Source of the DNA: Ewingella americana ATCC 33852
GTDB lineage: Bacteria > Pseudomonadota > Gammaproteobacteria > Enterobacterales > Enterobacteriaceae
Direction of reading: 5' to 3'
Assembly (NCBI RefSeq): GCF_000735345.1
Contig: NZ_JMPJ01000058.1
Location: 1-41,606, forward strand
DNA length: 41,606 nucleotides
The notes under the pieces are model-generated. The model had not been told where the DNA came from. It ran no database searches and was given only the letters and a program-made list of their open reading frames with translations. This document shows, piece after piece, positions 1 to 7,476 of the stretch; position 1 is the first letter of the stretch; every line of letters starts with the position of its first letter. Position numbers and translations under genes: made by a program.

Positions 1-245
1 GCGAGGGAACCGCCTAAGCGGCGGCACTTCGCGACGAGCGCTGAAGCCGCTGAAACACGTCCGTTCCAACCCTGCGAAGCCTCGATCGCACAGCAGAAAA
101 AACGCAGGGTTCCAAGGGAGGCGCGTTTACGCCTCCCTTGGTCGGTGTGGGCCGACGCCCACGGTTTTGAAGTTGAATTTAAAGATTTAAAAAGCAGGTC
201 AGGGCAGCAGCCCAAAAGTTAGCGCCCCGAAAGCCGCCCTCTTTC
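1..245. repeat. GC-rich intergenic region with several dyads, possible interspersed repeat
   Basis: No credible gene is present here. Seen directly: an inverted repeat AACCCTGCG (68-76) / CGCAGGGTT (103-111); a perfect 12-bp stem CCAAGGGAGGCG (112-123) / CGCCTCCCTTGG (130-141) with a 6-nt loop; and GTGGGC (147-152) / GCCCAC (157-162). None is followed by a clear U-tract in either direction, so these do not look like ordinary terminators. Dense, GC-rich dyads between genes suggest an interspersed mosaic repeat, but only one copy is visible in this window, so the repeat identity is inferred. The region is cut by the window edge. Confidence 0.4.
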
Positions 246-1841
246 CTACTCCTTAATGTCCGTCTGATAGAAAATATGTTTCCCAAACGGGTCGACCTCG
301 TACCCGCTCACCTCTTTGCGAACTGGTTCGAAAATCGTCGAGTGGGCGATGAACACGGCTGGAGCTTGGTCGTGCATCATCTGTTGGGCTTCTTCGTACA
401 GCGCGACGCGCTTGTCGTGATCGGTGGTCTCTTTGGCTTCGGTGATTAACTTATCGAATGGCGGATAGCACCACTTGGCCGAGTTAGAACCGCCTTTGGC
501 AGCGTTACAGGTGTACAGCGGGCCGAAGAAGTTGTCCGGGTCGCCGTTGGCGGTGGTCCAGCCCATCAGCGCGGCCATGTGCTCGCCGTTGCGGATGCGG
601 GTCTGATACTCGCCCCACTCGTAGCTCACGATGTGCGCCTTCACGCCAATCTTCGCCCAGTCGGACTGGATCATCTCGGCCATGCGGCGGGCATTTGGGT
701 TGTATGGGCGCTGAACCGGCATCGCCCACAGGTCGATATCAAAACCATTCGGGAAACCGGCTTCGGCTAACAGCGCCTTGGCTTTCTCTGGTGAGAAATC
801 GTAATCCGCCACTTTATCGTTATAGCCCCAGACGCCGGTCGGCAGCAGCGTTTTAGCTACTGTCCCGGTACCCTGAAACACGGCTTCGATGATTTGCGGC
901 TTGTTGATCGCCATGCTCAGCGCCTGGCGCACTTTCACATTATCCAACGGCGGCTTTTGGGTATTGAAGGACAGGAAGCCGGTATTCAGCCCAGACTTGC
1001 TCATCAGATTAATGTCTTTGTTGGCGCGCATCCGGTCCAAATCAGCCGGATTGGGGAATGGCATCACCTGACACTCATTCTTCTCCAGCTTGGCAAGACG
1101 CATCGAGGCATCAGGCGTGATGGTGTAAACCAGACGGTCGATTTTCGACTTGCCCTGCCAGTATTCCGGGAAAGCTTTGTACAGCAGACGAGTGTCTTTC
1201 TGGTACTGCACCAGTTCGAACGGGCCGGTGCCGATAGGGTTCATGTCGACTTTTTCTGGCGTACCGGCTTTCAGCATCTGGTCGGCATATTCCGCCGAGA
1301 GGATAGAGGCGAAATACCACGCCAAATCAGCCACAAACGGGGCTTCCGGGCGGGTCAGATTGAAACGAACCGTGTAGTCATCCACCTTGTCGATACTGCC
1401 AATCAGGTCACCCATCTTCAGGCTGTCGAAGTTGAGATAAGTCCCGCCCGACACCTTGTGGTAAGGGTTATTTTCGTCTTTCTGGCGCATGAAGGAGAAA
1501 ATGACATCGTCAGCGTTGAAGTCACGGGTTGGCGTGAAAATCTTGCTGCTCTGGAATTTCACCCCTTTACGCAGGTGGAAAGTGTAGGTTTTGCCGTCCG
1601 GGCTGATGTCCCAACTTTCGGCAAGGCTCGGCACTAAATCAGTGGTGCCGGCTTTGAAATCGACCAGACGGTTATAGATAGGCACCGCGCTGGCGTCTAC
1701 CGAAGTTCCCGAGGTGTAAAGCTGTGGGTTGAACTGCTCTGGCGAGCCTTCTGAGCAATAGACTAAGGTCTTGGCGGACACGCCGCCCGTCACCGCCAAG
1801 GCCAGTAAACCGGCACTTATTTTGAGGATGTTGTGTTTCAT
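246..1841 (-). CDS. Periplasmic dipeptide/oligopeptide-binding protein, DppA-like
   Basis: Solute-binding protein of an ABC peptide importer (SBP family 5). The 531-residue length is typical. A signal peptide is visible (basic MKHNILK, hydrophobic core, cleavage likely after GVSA at about residue 23), followed by KTLVYCSEGSPE, the start of mature DppA. Family landmarks such as PVQRPYNPNARRMAEMIQ and NGDPDNFF are intact, as are the cysteines in NECQVMP and KWCYPP. It resembles E. coli DppA closely, but no dppBCDF permease genes adjoin it, so it is either a DppA paralogue or an orphan that shares a permease encoded elsewhere. ATG start with an AGGGAAA ribosome site 7 nt upstream. It is divergent from pepT, suggesting peptide uptake followed by tripeptide hydrolysis. 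Haem or other dipeptide-like ligands are also possible in this family. Confidence 0.9.
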   Translation of the reverse strand: MKHNILKISAGLLALAVTGGVSAKTLVYCSEGSPEQFNPQLYTSGTSVDASAVPIYNRLVDFKAGTTDLVPSLAESWDISPDGKTYTFHLRKGVKFQSSKIFTPTRDFNADDVIFSFMRQKDENNPYHKVSGGTYLNFDSLKMGDLIGSIDKVDDYTVRFNLTRPEAPFVADLAWYFASILSAEYADQMLKAGTPEKVDMNPIGTGPFELVQYQKDTRLLYKAFPEYWQGKSKIDRLVYTITPDASMRLAKLEKNECQVMPFPNPADLDRMRANKDINLMSKSGLNTGFLSFNTQKPPLDNVKVRQALSMAINKPQIIEAVFQGTGTVAKTLLPTGVWGYNDKVADYDFSPEKAKALLAEAGFPNGFDIDLWAMPVQRPYNPNARRMAEMIQSDWAKIGVKAHIVSYEWGEYQTRIRNGEHMAALMGWTTANGDPDNFFGPLYTCNAAKGGSNSAKWCYPPFDKLITEAKETTDHDKRVALYEEAQQMMHDQAPAVFIAHSTIFEPVRKEVSGYEVDPFGKHIFYQTDIKE

Positions 1842-1978
1842 GGTTTTCCCTGTCGTTGTGTTTAATAACGCTTATTCTTCGTGGTGCATCTTTTAAAAAC
1901 AGATTAACATTCAGGCAACAGCTAGTAATTCTCTGTTATATATGAAAATCTTCTATGTAAGCAAACTTAGGGGTCATA
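1842..1978. promoter_or_regulatory. Divergent promoter region, dppA-like gene / pepT
   Basis: This 137-bp AT-rich spacer separates two divergent genes and must carry both promoters. I see ribosome sites (AGGGAAA on the minus strand for the binding protein; AGGGG before the pepT ATG) but no FNR, CRP or other operator good enough to name. Confidence 0.5.
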
Positions 1979-3211
1979 ATGTCGACAACAATCGAAAAAC
2001 AGCTTACCGAACGTTTCTTTCGTTACCTGTCAGTGAGCACGCAAAGTGATGCCCACGCTACTACCCTTCCAAGCACGCCGGGCCAGCACACACTGGCGAA
2101 ATTACTCGCCGACGAACTCAAAACGCTGGGCCTGCAAAATATTCAAATTGATGAACACGCCACCGTCACCGCCGTTAAGCCGGGCACCAAGCAAGGCGGG
2201 CCGCGCATTGGCTTCATCACCCATATTGATACCGTGGACGTCGGCCTCAGCCCGGACATTCACCCGCAAACCCTGACCTTCACTGGCGACGACGTCTGCC
2301 TGAATAAAGAAAAAGATATCTGGCTACGCCCGTCTGAGCGCCCGGAGATTTTGCCGTACAAAGGTCAGGAGATTATTTTTAGCGACGGCACCAGCGTGCT
2401 CGGCGCGGACAATAAAGCCGCCGTCACCGTGGTAATGACCCTGCTGGAAAACCTGCGTGACGACCAGCAGTATGGCGATATCGTCGTGGCCTTCGTGCCA
2501 GATGAAGAAATTGGCCTGCGCGGCGCGAAGGCGCTGGATCTGGCGCGTTTCGACGTGGATTTCGCTTACACCATCGACTGCTGCGAATTGGGCGAAGTGG
2601 TGTATGAGAACTTCAACGCGGCGGCGGTAGACATCAGCTTCACCGGCGTGACCGCCCACCCAATGTCCGCCAAAGGCGTGCTGGTCAACCCACTGTTAAT
2701 GGCTCACGACTTCATCAGCCAGTTTGACCGTGCCGAAACGCCGGAAAACACCGAAGGCCGCGAAGGCTATATCTGGTTCAACGGCATGAGCGCCACCCAG
2801 CAAGGCGCGGAGCTTAAAGCCTCTATTCGCGACTTCGACAGCGACAGCTTTGCGGCGCGAAAAGTAAAAATTCAGCAAGTGGCGAAAGAGATCCAGGCCA
2901 AATACCCGACGGCTAAAGTCTCGGTAGAAATCAGCGATACCTACAGCAATATCAGCAGCGCCATTGGCGAAGACCGTCGCGCTATCGACCTGATTTTCGC
3001 CGGTTTACAACAGATTGGCGTGGAGCCGAAGGTGATTCCAATGCGCGGCGGCACCGACGGCGCGGCGCTGTCAGCGAAAGGCTTGCTGACGCCAAACTAC
3101 TTCACCGGCGCGCACAACTTCCACTCTAAGTATGAGTTCCTGCCCGTCAGCTCCTTCGTGAAGTCTTACGAACTGACCGTGCAACTCTGCCTGCTGGCCG
3201 CCAAAGGCTAA
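1979..3211 (+). CDS. pepT: Peptidase T (aminotripeptidase)
   Basis: Cytosolic zinc metallopeptidase (family M20B) that removes the N-terminal residue from tripeptides. The 410 residues match the E. coli and Salmonella enzyme (about 408). Metal-site motifs are visible: H82 and D84 in THIDTVD, D144 in LGADNKAA, E176/E177 in VPDEEIG, D200 in YTIDCCE and H379 in GAHNFHSKYEF. Start ATG 1979 has an AGGGG ribosome site. The E. coli homologue lies beside the pot genes; here it is divergent from a peptide-binding protein, which fits a peptide-utilisation pairing. A hairpin terminator follows the stop. Confidence 0.97.
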   Translation: MSTTIEKQLTERFFRYLSVSTQSDAHATTLPSTPGQHTLAKLLADELKTLGLQNIQIDEHATVTAVKPGTKQGGPRIGFITHIDTVDVGLSPDIHPQTLTFTGDDVCLNKEKDIWLRPSERPEILPYKGQEIIFSDGTSVLGADNKAAVTVVMTLLENLRDDQQYGDIVVAFVPDEEIGLRGAKALDLARFDVDFAYTIDCCELGEVVYENFNAAAVDISFTGVTAHPMSAKGVLVNPLLMAHDFISQFDRAETPENTEGREGYIWFNGMSATQQGAELKASIRDFDSDSFAARKVKIQQVAKEIQAKYPTAKVSVEISDTYSNISSAIGEDRRAIDLIFAGLQQIGVEPKVIPMRGGTDGAALSAKGLLTPNYFTGAHNFHSKYEFLPVSSFVKSYELTVQLCLLAAKG

Positions 3212-3220
3212 TGCAGCAAG

Positions 3221-3252
3221 GTCCTCCCCTTCAGCCGGGGAGGACGCTTTTG
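3221..3252 (+). terminator. Rho-independent terminator of pepT
   Basis: GTCCTCCCC (3221-3229) pairs perfectly with GGGGAGGAC (3237-3245) across a 7-nt loop, followed by GCTTTTGTT. It lies 10 nt after the pepT stop. The same stem faces the convergent hisP transcript, but that side lacks a U-tract. Confidence 0.8.
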
Positions 3253-3279
3253 TTACTTCTACTTTCTTACTTCCAGCTA

Positions 3280-4053
3280 TTACTTCAGAGCACCTGACAA
3301 GAACTGCTGCAAACGCGCAGATTTCGGGCTGCCGAACACATCTGCCGGATTGCCCTGCTCTTCAATCACGCCCTGATGCAAGAAGATCACGTGGCTGGAA
3401 ACGTGACGAGCAAACTCCATCTCGTGCGTCACCACCACCATGGTTTTGCCCTCTTCCGCCAGCTTCTGCATGATGCGCAAGACTTCGCCCACCAGCTCGG
3501 GGTCCAGCGCCGAGGTTGGCTCGTCGAACAGCAACACTTCAGGCTCCATCGCCAGCGCACGGGCGATAGACACGCGCTGCTGCTGACCGCCCGAAAGGTT
3601 AACCGGGTATTTCCCCTGAGCGCGGGCGTCGATACCCACTTTGTCGAGATACTTCACCGCGCGCTCGCGGGCTTCGGCTTTGCTCAGTCCTAGCACTTGG
3701 ATTGGCGCCTCCATGACGTTTTCCAGCACTGTCATGTGGCTCCACAGGTTGAAGTGCTGAAATACCATGGTCAGCTTGGTGCGCAGCAGCTGAAGCTGCT
3801 TCTTGTCGAAGACTTTCAGCTGACCGTCGGTGTCGCGCACCATCCGGATGTCCTGATTATTGACGCTGATCGAGCCTTCGCTCGGCTTCTCAAGGAAGTT
3901 AATGCAGCGCAGGAAAGTACTTTTACCCGAACCAGAGGATCCAATAATGCTTATCACGTCACCGGCGTTGGCGGAGAGCGACACGCCTTTCAAAACTTCA
4001 TGTTCGCCGTAGCGTTTGTGCAGGTCGATAACCGCTAATTTGTTGTCTGGCAT
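3280..4053 (-). CDS. hisP: Histidine/basic amino acid ABC transporter, ATP-binding subunit
   Basis: ATPase subunit of the HisQMP importer, peripheral on the inner face of the membrane. The 257 residues match E. coli HisP. Walker [10 protein letters not shown] is at 38-46, the signature LSGGQQ at 153-158, Walker B LLFDEP at 174-179, and the switch histidine lies in VVVTHEM. Last gene of hisJ-hisQ-hisM-hisP, 27 bp after hisM. In Salmonella and E. coli this ATPase serves both the histidine- and the lysine/arginine/ornithine-binding proteins. ATG start at 4053. Confidence 0.97.
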   Translation of the reverse strand: MPDNKLAVIDLHKRYGEHEVLKGVSLSANAGDVISIIGSSGSGKSTFLRCINFLEKPSEGSISVNNQDIRMVRDTDGQLKVFDKKQLQLLRTKLTMVFQHFNLWSHMTVLENVMEAPIQVLGLSKAEARERAVKYLDKVGIDARAQGKYPVNLSGGQQQRVSIARALAMEPEVLLFDEPTSALDPELVGEVLRIMQKLAEEGKTMVVVTHEMEFARHVSSHVIFLHQGVIEEQGNPADVFGSPKSARLQQFLSGALK

Positions 4054-4080
4054 AGTGTTATATCCGCAAAATAATACTTA

Positions 4081-4794
4081 TTAGTGAGCTTGAGGCTTAA
4101 CGTGCGCCAGCCAGCGTCTTTCCGCCAAACGGAACAGACCAATCAATACGAAGGAGATGCACAGGTAAATCACCGCCGCGATGCCGAAGGCGTAAAACGG
4201 CTGATAGGTCGCCGAGTTAATGTCACGGGCAATCTTCAAGACATCCGGGACAGTGGCGGTAAACGCCAGCGCCGTGGAGTGCAGCATCAGGATCACTTCG
4301 TTACTGTAAGCAGGCAGAGCCGTGCGCAGCGCCGAAGGCAAAATGATGCAGGTATAGAGCTTGAAGCGTGAGAAACCGTAAGCGTTGGCAGCCTCAATCT
4401 CGCCGTGCGGCACTGCGCGAATGGCACCGGCGAAAATCTCGGTGGTGTACGCGCAGGTGTTGAGTGTCAGCGCCAAAATCGTACAGTTCAGGCCGCTACG
4501 GAAGAAGGCGTTGAGGAAGTCCGTCCCGCGCACGATCTCCAAACTGTACATGCCGGAGTAAAACACCAGCAGCTGCACATAAAGCGGCGTGCCGCGAAAC
4601 ACGTAGGTGTAGAGCCAGATAGGCAGACGAATAAATTTATTCGACGACACGCGCCCGACGGCCATCGGCACCGCCAGCAGGCCGCCCATCACCACTGAGC
4701 TAATCAGCAGCCACAGCGTCACCGCCAGCCCGGTAAAACGGTAGCCATCGCTGTAGAGCAGCGACATGCCATATTGTTGCAGGATCTCAATCAT
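4081..4794 (-). CDS. hisM: Histidine/basic amino acid ABC transporter, permease subunit HisM
   Basis: Inner-membrane permease (237 residues, multiple hydrophobic segments) that pairs with HisQ to form the channel energised by HisP. The EAA-loop region EIEAANAYGFSRFKLYTCIILPSALR, which contacts the ATPase, is recognisable at about residues 150-175. Its ATG overlaps the hisQ stop codon by 4 bp (ATGA), indicating translational coupling and equal stoichiometry. Confidence 0.96.
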   Translation of the reverse strand: MIEILQQYGMSLLYSDGYRFTGLAVTLWLLISSVVMGGLLAVPMAVGRVSSNKFIRLPIWLYTYVFRGTPLYVQLLVFYSGMYSLEIVRGTDFLNAFFRSGLNCTILALTLNTCAYTTEIFAGAIRAVPHGEIEAANAYGFSRFKLYTCIILPSALRTALPAYSNEVILMLHSTALAFTATVPDVLKIARDINSATYQPFYAFGIAAVIYLCISFVLIGLFRLAERRWLAHVKPQAH

Positions 4795-5477
4795 AGGTCC
4801 GCCCTCTTCACACCCAGCGAATAGCGGCGTTCAAGCCAGAGCAGCACACCGTTAGAAACCGTGGTAAACACCAGATAAATCACCCCGGCAACGATGGCGA
4901 AATAGAAAGGTTGATAAGTGCCCTTACCCGCCAGCACCGTGGCTTTCACCACGTCATTCAGGCCAAGCAGGGAGACCAGCGCGGTCGCCTTGAGGATAAC
5001 CTGCCAGTTGTTGCCAATGCCCGGTAAGGCGAAGCGCATCATGGCGGGGAACAGGATCCGGCGGAAAATCTGCCCGCCGCTGAAACCAAAGGCGGTGGCG
5101 GCTTCAATTTGCCCGCGAGGCACGGCCATAAAGGCACCACGGAAGGTTTCGGTGAAGTAAGCGCCATAGATAAAGCCGAGCGTGATGATACCGGCGCTGA
5201 GCGGATCGATATCAATCTGCGCCATGCCCAGTGACTCAGTCAGGCTGTTGAGGACGATTTGTAACCCGTAGAAGATTAATAACATCAGAACCAAGTCCGG
5301 CACACCGCGGATGAGCGTGGTGTAGCAGCCGAAGATCCCGGAAATAAGACGACTTTTTGAGAGCTTGCCACCGGCCCCGATAAGGCCAATGACCACCGCC
5401 AGCAGAACTGAGGAGATCGCCAGCTCAAGCGTAACTAAAGTGCCCTGAATGATGACTTGGGAATACCCGTATAGCAT
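4791..5477 (-). CDS. hisQ: Histidine/basic amino acid ABC transporter, permease subunit HisQ
   Basis: Second permease subunit, 228 residues as in E. coli. The N-terminus MLYGYSQVI and the C-terminal RRYSLGVKRADL match HisQ, and the EAA loop (GQIEAATAFGFSGGQIFRRI) is intact. The gene begins 165 bp after the binding-protein gene, a gap that holds a hairpin at 5598-5622. Overlaps hisM by 4 bp. Confidence 0.96.
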   Translation of the reverse strand: MLYGYSQVIIQGTLVTLELAISSVLLAVVIGLIGAGGKLSKSRLISGIFGCYTTLIRGVPDLVLMLLIFYGLQIVLNSLTESLGMAQIDIDPLSAGIITLGFIYGAYFTETFRGAFMAVPRGQIEAATAFGFSGGQIFRRILFPAMMRFALPGIGNNWQVILKATALVSLLGLNDVVKATVLAGKGTYQPFYFAIVAGVIYLVFTTVSNGVLLWLERRYSLGVKRADL

Positions 5478-5597
5478 GCTTTTTTCCTGTCTTTGACCGA
5501 CATCTGTCGCAGGTTATCGTTATGCTGACACTGTTACGCAGACAACTGTGATACAGACAACTTTTATACAGACCAAAATACAATTTTATGGCTGAGT

Positions 5598-5622
5598 GCG
5601 GCCTACCCTGACGGCAGGCCGC
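5598..5622 (-). other. Intercistronic hairpin between binding-protein gene and hisQ
   Basis: GCGGCCT (5598-5604) pairs with AGGCCGC (5616-5622), about 20 nt after the hisJ-type stop. No U-run follows on the minus strand. In Salmonella a REP element occupies the hisJ-hisQ gap and stabilises the upstream message, so a similar role in making binding protein more abundant than permease is plausible. The sequence itself is not clearly a REP. Confidence 0.55.
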
Positions 5623-5642
5623 GAGCATCATCAGGCTAAGGG

Positions 5643-6425
5643 TTAGTCGCCGTAGACGTTGAAGTCGAAGTATTTCTTCGCCAGTTTGTCGTAAGTCCCG
5701 TCTTTACGCATTGAGTCAAAGGCTTTGTTCAACGCGGCTTTCAGGTCGCCGTCGTCTTTACGAAGGCCCATACCGGTACCCACGCCAAAGAATTTATCAT
5801 CTTTCACTGATGGGCCAGCGAACACGTAATCTTTACCCGGAGCCTGTTTCAGGAAGCCTTCGCTGCCTGCGACTTCGTCTTGGAAGGCGGCGTCAAGGCG
5901 GCCTGAAGCCAAGTCTGCATAGATCAGGTCTTGGTTCTGGTAAGCCACCACGTTCACGCCTTTTGGCTGCCACTCGGCATTAGCATAAGCTTCCTGAGTT
6001 GAACCTTGCAGCACGCCAACGTTTTTGCCTTTCAGCGCGTCCAGAGTAGGAACCAGTTTGGTGCCTTTTGGCGCGATCAGACGGGCGTTAGCCGCGTAGA
6101 GTTTCTCAGTGAAGTCGATCTCCAGCTGGCGCTTCTCGGTGATAGACAGCGAGGAGATGATGGCGTCGATTTTCTTGGCTTTCAGCGATGGGATCAGCGC
6201 ATCAAAGTCACTTTCGACGAAGGTACATTTGATTTCTGCGCGTTTGCACATCTCATTGGCTAAATCGATGTCGAAGCCAACCAGTTTGCCGCTGGAGTCT
6301 TTGGATTCAAACGGGGCATAAGTCGGGTCTGTGCCGATCTTGATTGCTGTCGGAGCAGCTGCGAAAGCGCTACTTGCGCTGGCTAAAACCAAAACCAGAG
6401 GAAGAACCTTGAACAACTTTTTCAT
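5643..6425 (-). CDS. hisJ: Periplasmic histidine / lysine-arginine-ornithine-binding protein (HisJ/ArgT family)
   Basis: Periplasmic receptor delivering basic amino acids to HisQMP. 260 residues with a clear signal peptide (MKKLFKVLP, hydrophobic core, cleavage near AFA at about residue 22). Ligand-site segments [35 protein letters not shown] and [10 protein letters not shown] are present. E. coli has two tandem paralogues, argT and hisJ; only one exists here. It mixes features: [11 protein letters not shown] and AFQDEVA look HisJ-like, while [25 protein letters not shown] and FDFNVYGD look ArgT-like. The sigma-54 promoter upstream is also an argT trait. The symbol hisJ is therefore provisional; argT is the alternative. 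Confidence 0.9.
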   Translation of the reverse strand: MKKLFKVLPLVLVLASASSAFAAAPTAIKIGTDPTYAPFESKDSSGKLVGFDIDLANEMCKRAEIKCTFVESDFDALIPSLKAKKIDAIISSLSITEKRQLEIDFTEKLYAANARLIAPKGTKLVPTLDALKGKNVGVLQGSTQEAYANAEWQPKGVNVVAYQNQDLIYADLASGRLDAAFQDEVAGSEGFLKQAPGKDYVFAGPSVKDDKFFGVGTGMGLRKDDGDLKAALNKAFDSMRKDGTYDKLAKKYFDFNVYGD

Positions 6426-6546
6426 ACATTACCCTCAGTCATTAATCGTCTGTTGTGGTTGGTCGTTTCTGTTGTGATTGAACGTCTTTTTATTATGTTT
6501 GCAGCTTATTTATCAGGCGGGAGAGAGGAATCCCCCTGATTTTACT

Positions 6547-6564
6547 ATGCAGTTTTCATGCCGA
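6547..6564 (-). promoter_or_regulatory. Sigma-54 (-24/-12) promoter of the hisJ/argT-hisQMP operon
   Basis: The minus strand reads TCGGCATGAAAACTGCAT. It contains the invariant GG and GC of a sigma-54 promoter separated by exactly 10 nt, with GGCA and TGCA cores (consensus TGGCAC-N5-TTGCA). The start site would be near 6538, giving a leader of about 112 nt. Sigma-54 control of argT under nitrogen limitation is established in Salmonella and E. coli; its use here is inferred from sequence. Confidence 0.75.
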
Positions 6565-6679
6565 TTGTGTTCCGGATGGGTTAACCGGTCATTGCTCGCC
6601 CGATGCGATTAAAAATGCATCAAGATAGTTCTGGAAATCAGCAAGATGAATAAAGCACAGGAACAGATTGCAATAAAAA

Positions 6680-6718
6680 TGCACCAAAATGAAACAGGCA
6701 ATGTTTGATTTTGGTGCA
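6680..6718. promoter_or_regulatory. NtrC-like enhancer dyad upstream of the sigma-54 promoter
   Basis: Perfect inverted arms TGCACCAAAAT (6680-6690) and ATTTTGGTGCA (6708-6718). Each arm contains the NtrC half-site TGCACCA / TGGTGCA, and each is followed by a degenerate second half, so two NtrC dimers facing outward is a reasonable reading. The centre is about 160 bp upstream of the predicted start, normal for an NtrC enhancer. Binding is inferred. Confidence 0.7.
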
Positions 6719-6764
6719 ATGTTATCAATTTGTGCAAAAGGTGGGCGTAAATGGTGAAGAACGA

Positions 6765-7337
6765 CTAGCGGCTGCCCTGCCATCGAACAAAAAGATCTTC
6801 CGGCAGCTCTATGTCAAATTGATCAATCACCCGATTCACGGTCTGATTGATGATGTCATCGACGCTGGTTGGCCGATGATAAAACGCCGGAACCGGCGGC
6901 ATAATCACCGCGCCAAGCTCGGCGGCTTGGGTCATTAAGCGCAAATGCCCAAGGTGCAGCGGGGTTTCGCGCACGCACAGCACCAGACGGCGGCTCTCTT
7001 TCAGCACCACGTCGGCGGCGCGGGTCAGCAGGCCGTCGGTATAGCCATTGACGATGCCAGACAGGGTTTTGATCGAGCACGGCAGGATGACCATCCCCCC
7101 GGTGCGGAATGAGCCAGAAGAGATGCTGGCGGCAATATCACGGGAATCATGGACGACGTCGGCCAGTTGCTGCACTTCGCGCAGCGTTAAATCGGTTTCC
7201 AGCGTTAAGGTCTGGCGGGCGGCGTTGCTCATCACCAGATGGGTTTCGATCTCCGGCACGCTTTGCAGCACCTGAAGAAGCCGAACACCAAAAATTGCGC
7301 CACTCGCGCCGGAAATGCCGACAATAAGTCGTTTCAT
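6765..7337 (-). CDS. ubiX: Flavin prenyltransferase UbiX
   Basis: Makes the prenylated FMN cofactor needed by the UbiD decarboxylase in ubiquinone synthesis. I place the start at ATG 7337 (MKRLIVGISGASG), giving 190 residues like E. coli UbiX (189), with an AGAGGC ribosome site; a longer reading starting upstream lacks support. The N-terminal flavin-binding GISGASGAI and the mid-protein PCSIKTLSGI are characteristic. It is third in cvpA-purF-ubiX, but a strong terminator lies between purF and ubiX, so it depends on read-through or its own promoter. Confidence 0.96.
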   Translation of the reverse strand: MKRLIVGISGASGAIFGVRLLQVLQSVPEIETHLVMSNAARQTLTLETDLTLREVQQLADVVHDSRDIAASISSGSFRTGGMVILPCSIKTLSGIVNGYTDGLLTRAADVVLKESRRLVLCVRETPLHLGHLRLMTQAAELGAVIMPPVPAFYHRPTSVDDIINQTVNRVIDQFDIELPEDLFVRWQGSR

Positions 7338-7384
7338 GAGACTGCCTCTGGAAAGTTGCACTGAATTCAGCGCCAATACTGACA

Positions 7385-7425
7385 TAAAAAAACGCACCCG
7401 CCCAAGATGAATTGGACGGGTGCGT
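7385..7425 (-). terminator. Rho-independent terminator downstream of purF
   Basis: On the minus strand ACGCACCCG pairs with CGGGTGCGT (plus 7392-7400 and 7417-7425), with an inner CCAA/TTGG extension, followed by a run of seven U (plus A-run 7385-7391). It sits about 50 nt after the purF stop and 48 nt before the ubiX start. Confidence 0.85.
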
Positions 7426-7476
7426 GATAGCGGCGACAACTTGGCATGGCTCTGTTAGAGCTTACCTTGGCGAAAC

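Noticed and set aside
202-213. GGGCAGCAGCCC palindrome as terminator of the DppA-like gene
   Set aside because: Stem is only 4 bp and the U-tract on the minus strand is 8 nt away; too weak to call.
894-1637. Long open frame on the plus strand opposite the DppA-like gene
   Set aside because: It is antisense to a fully recognisable gene, has no ribosome site and its translation matches no family; a GC-rich codon-pattern shadow.
6765-7439. Longer UbiX with 34 extra N-terminal residues
   Set aside because: The extension runs across the purF terminator and is absent from known UbiX; ATG 7337 has a proper ribosome site.
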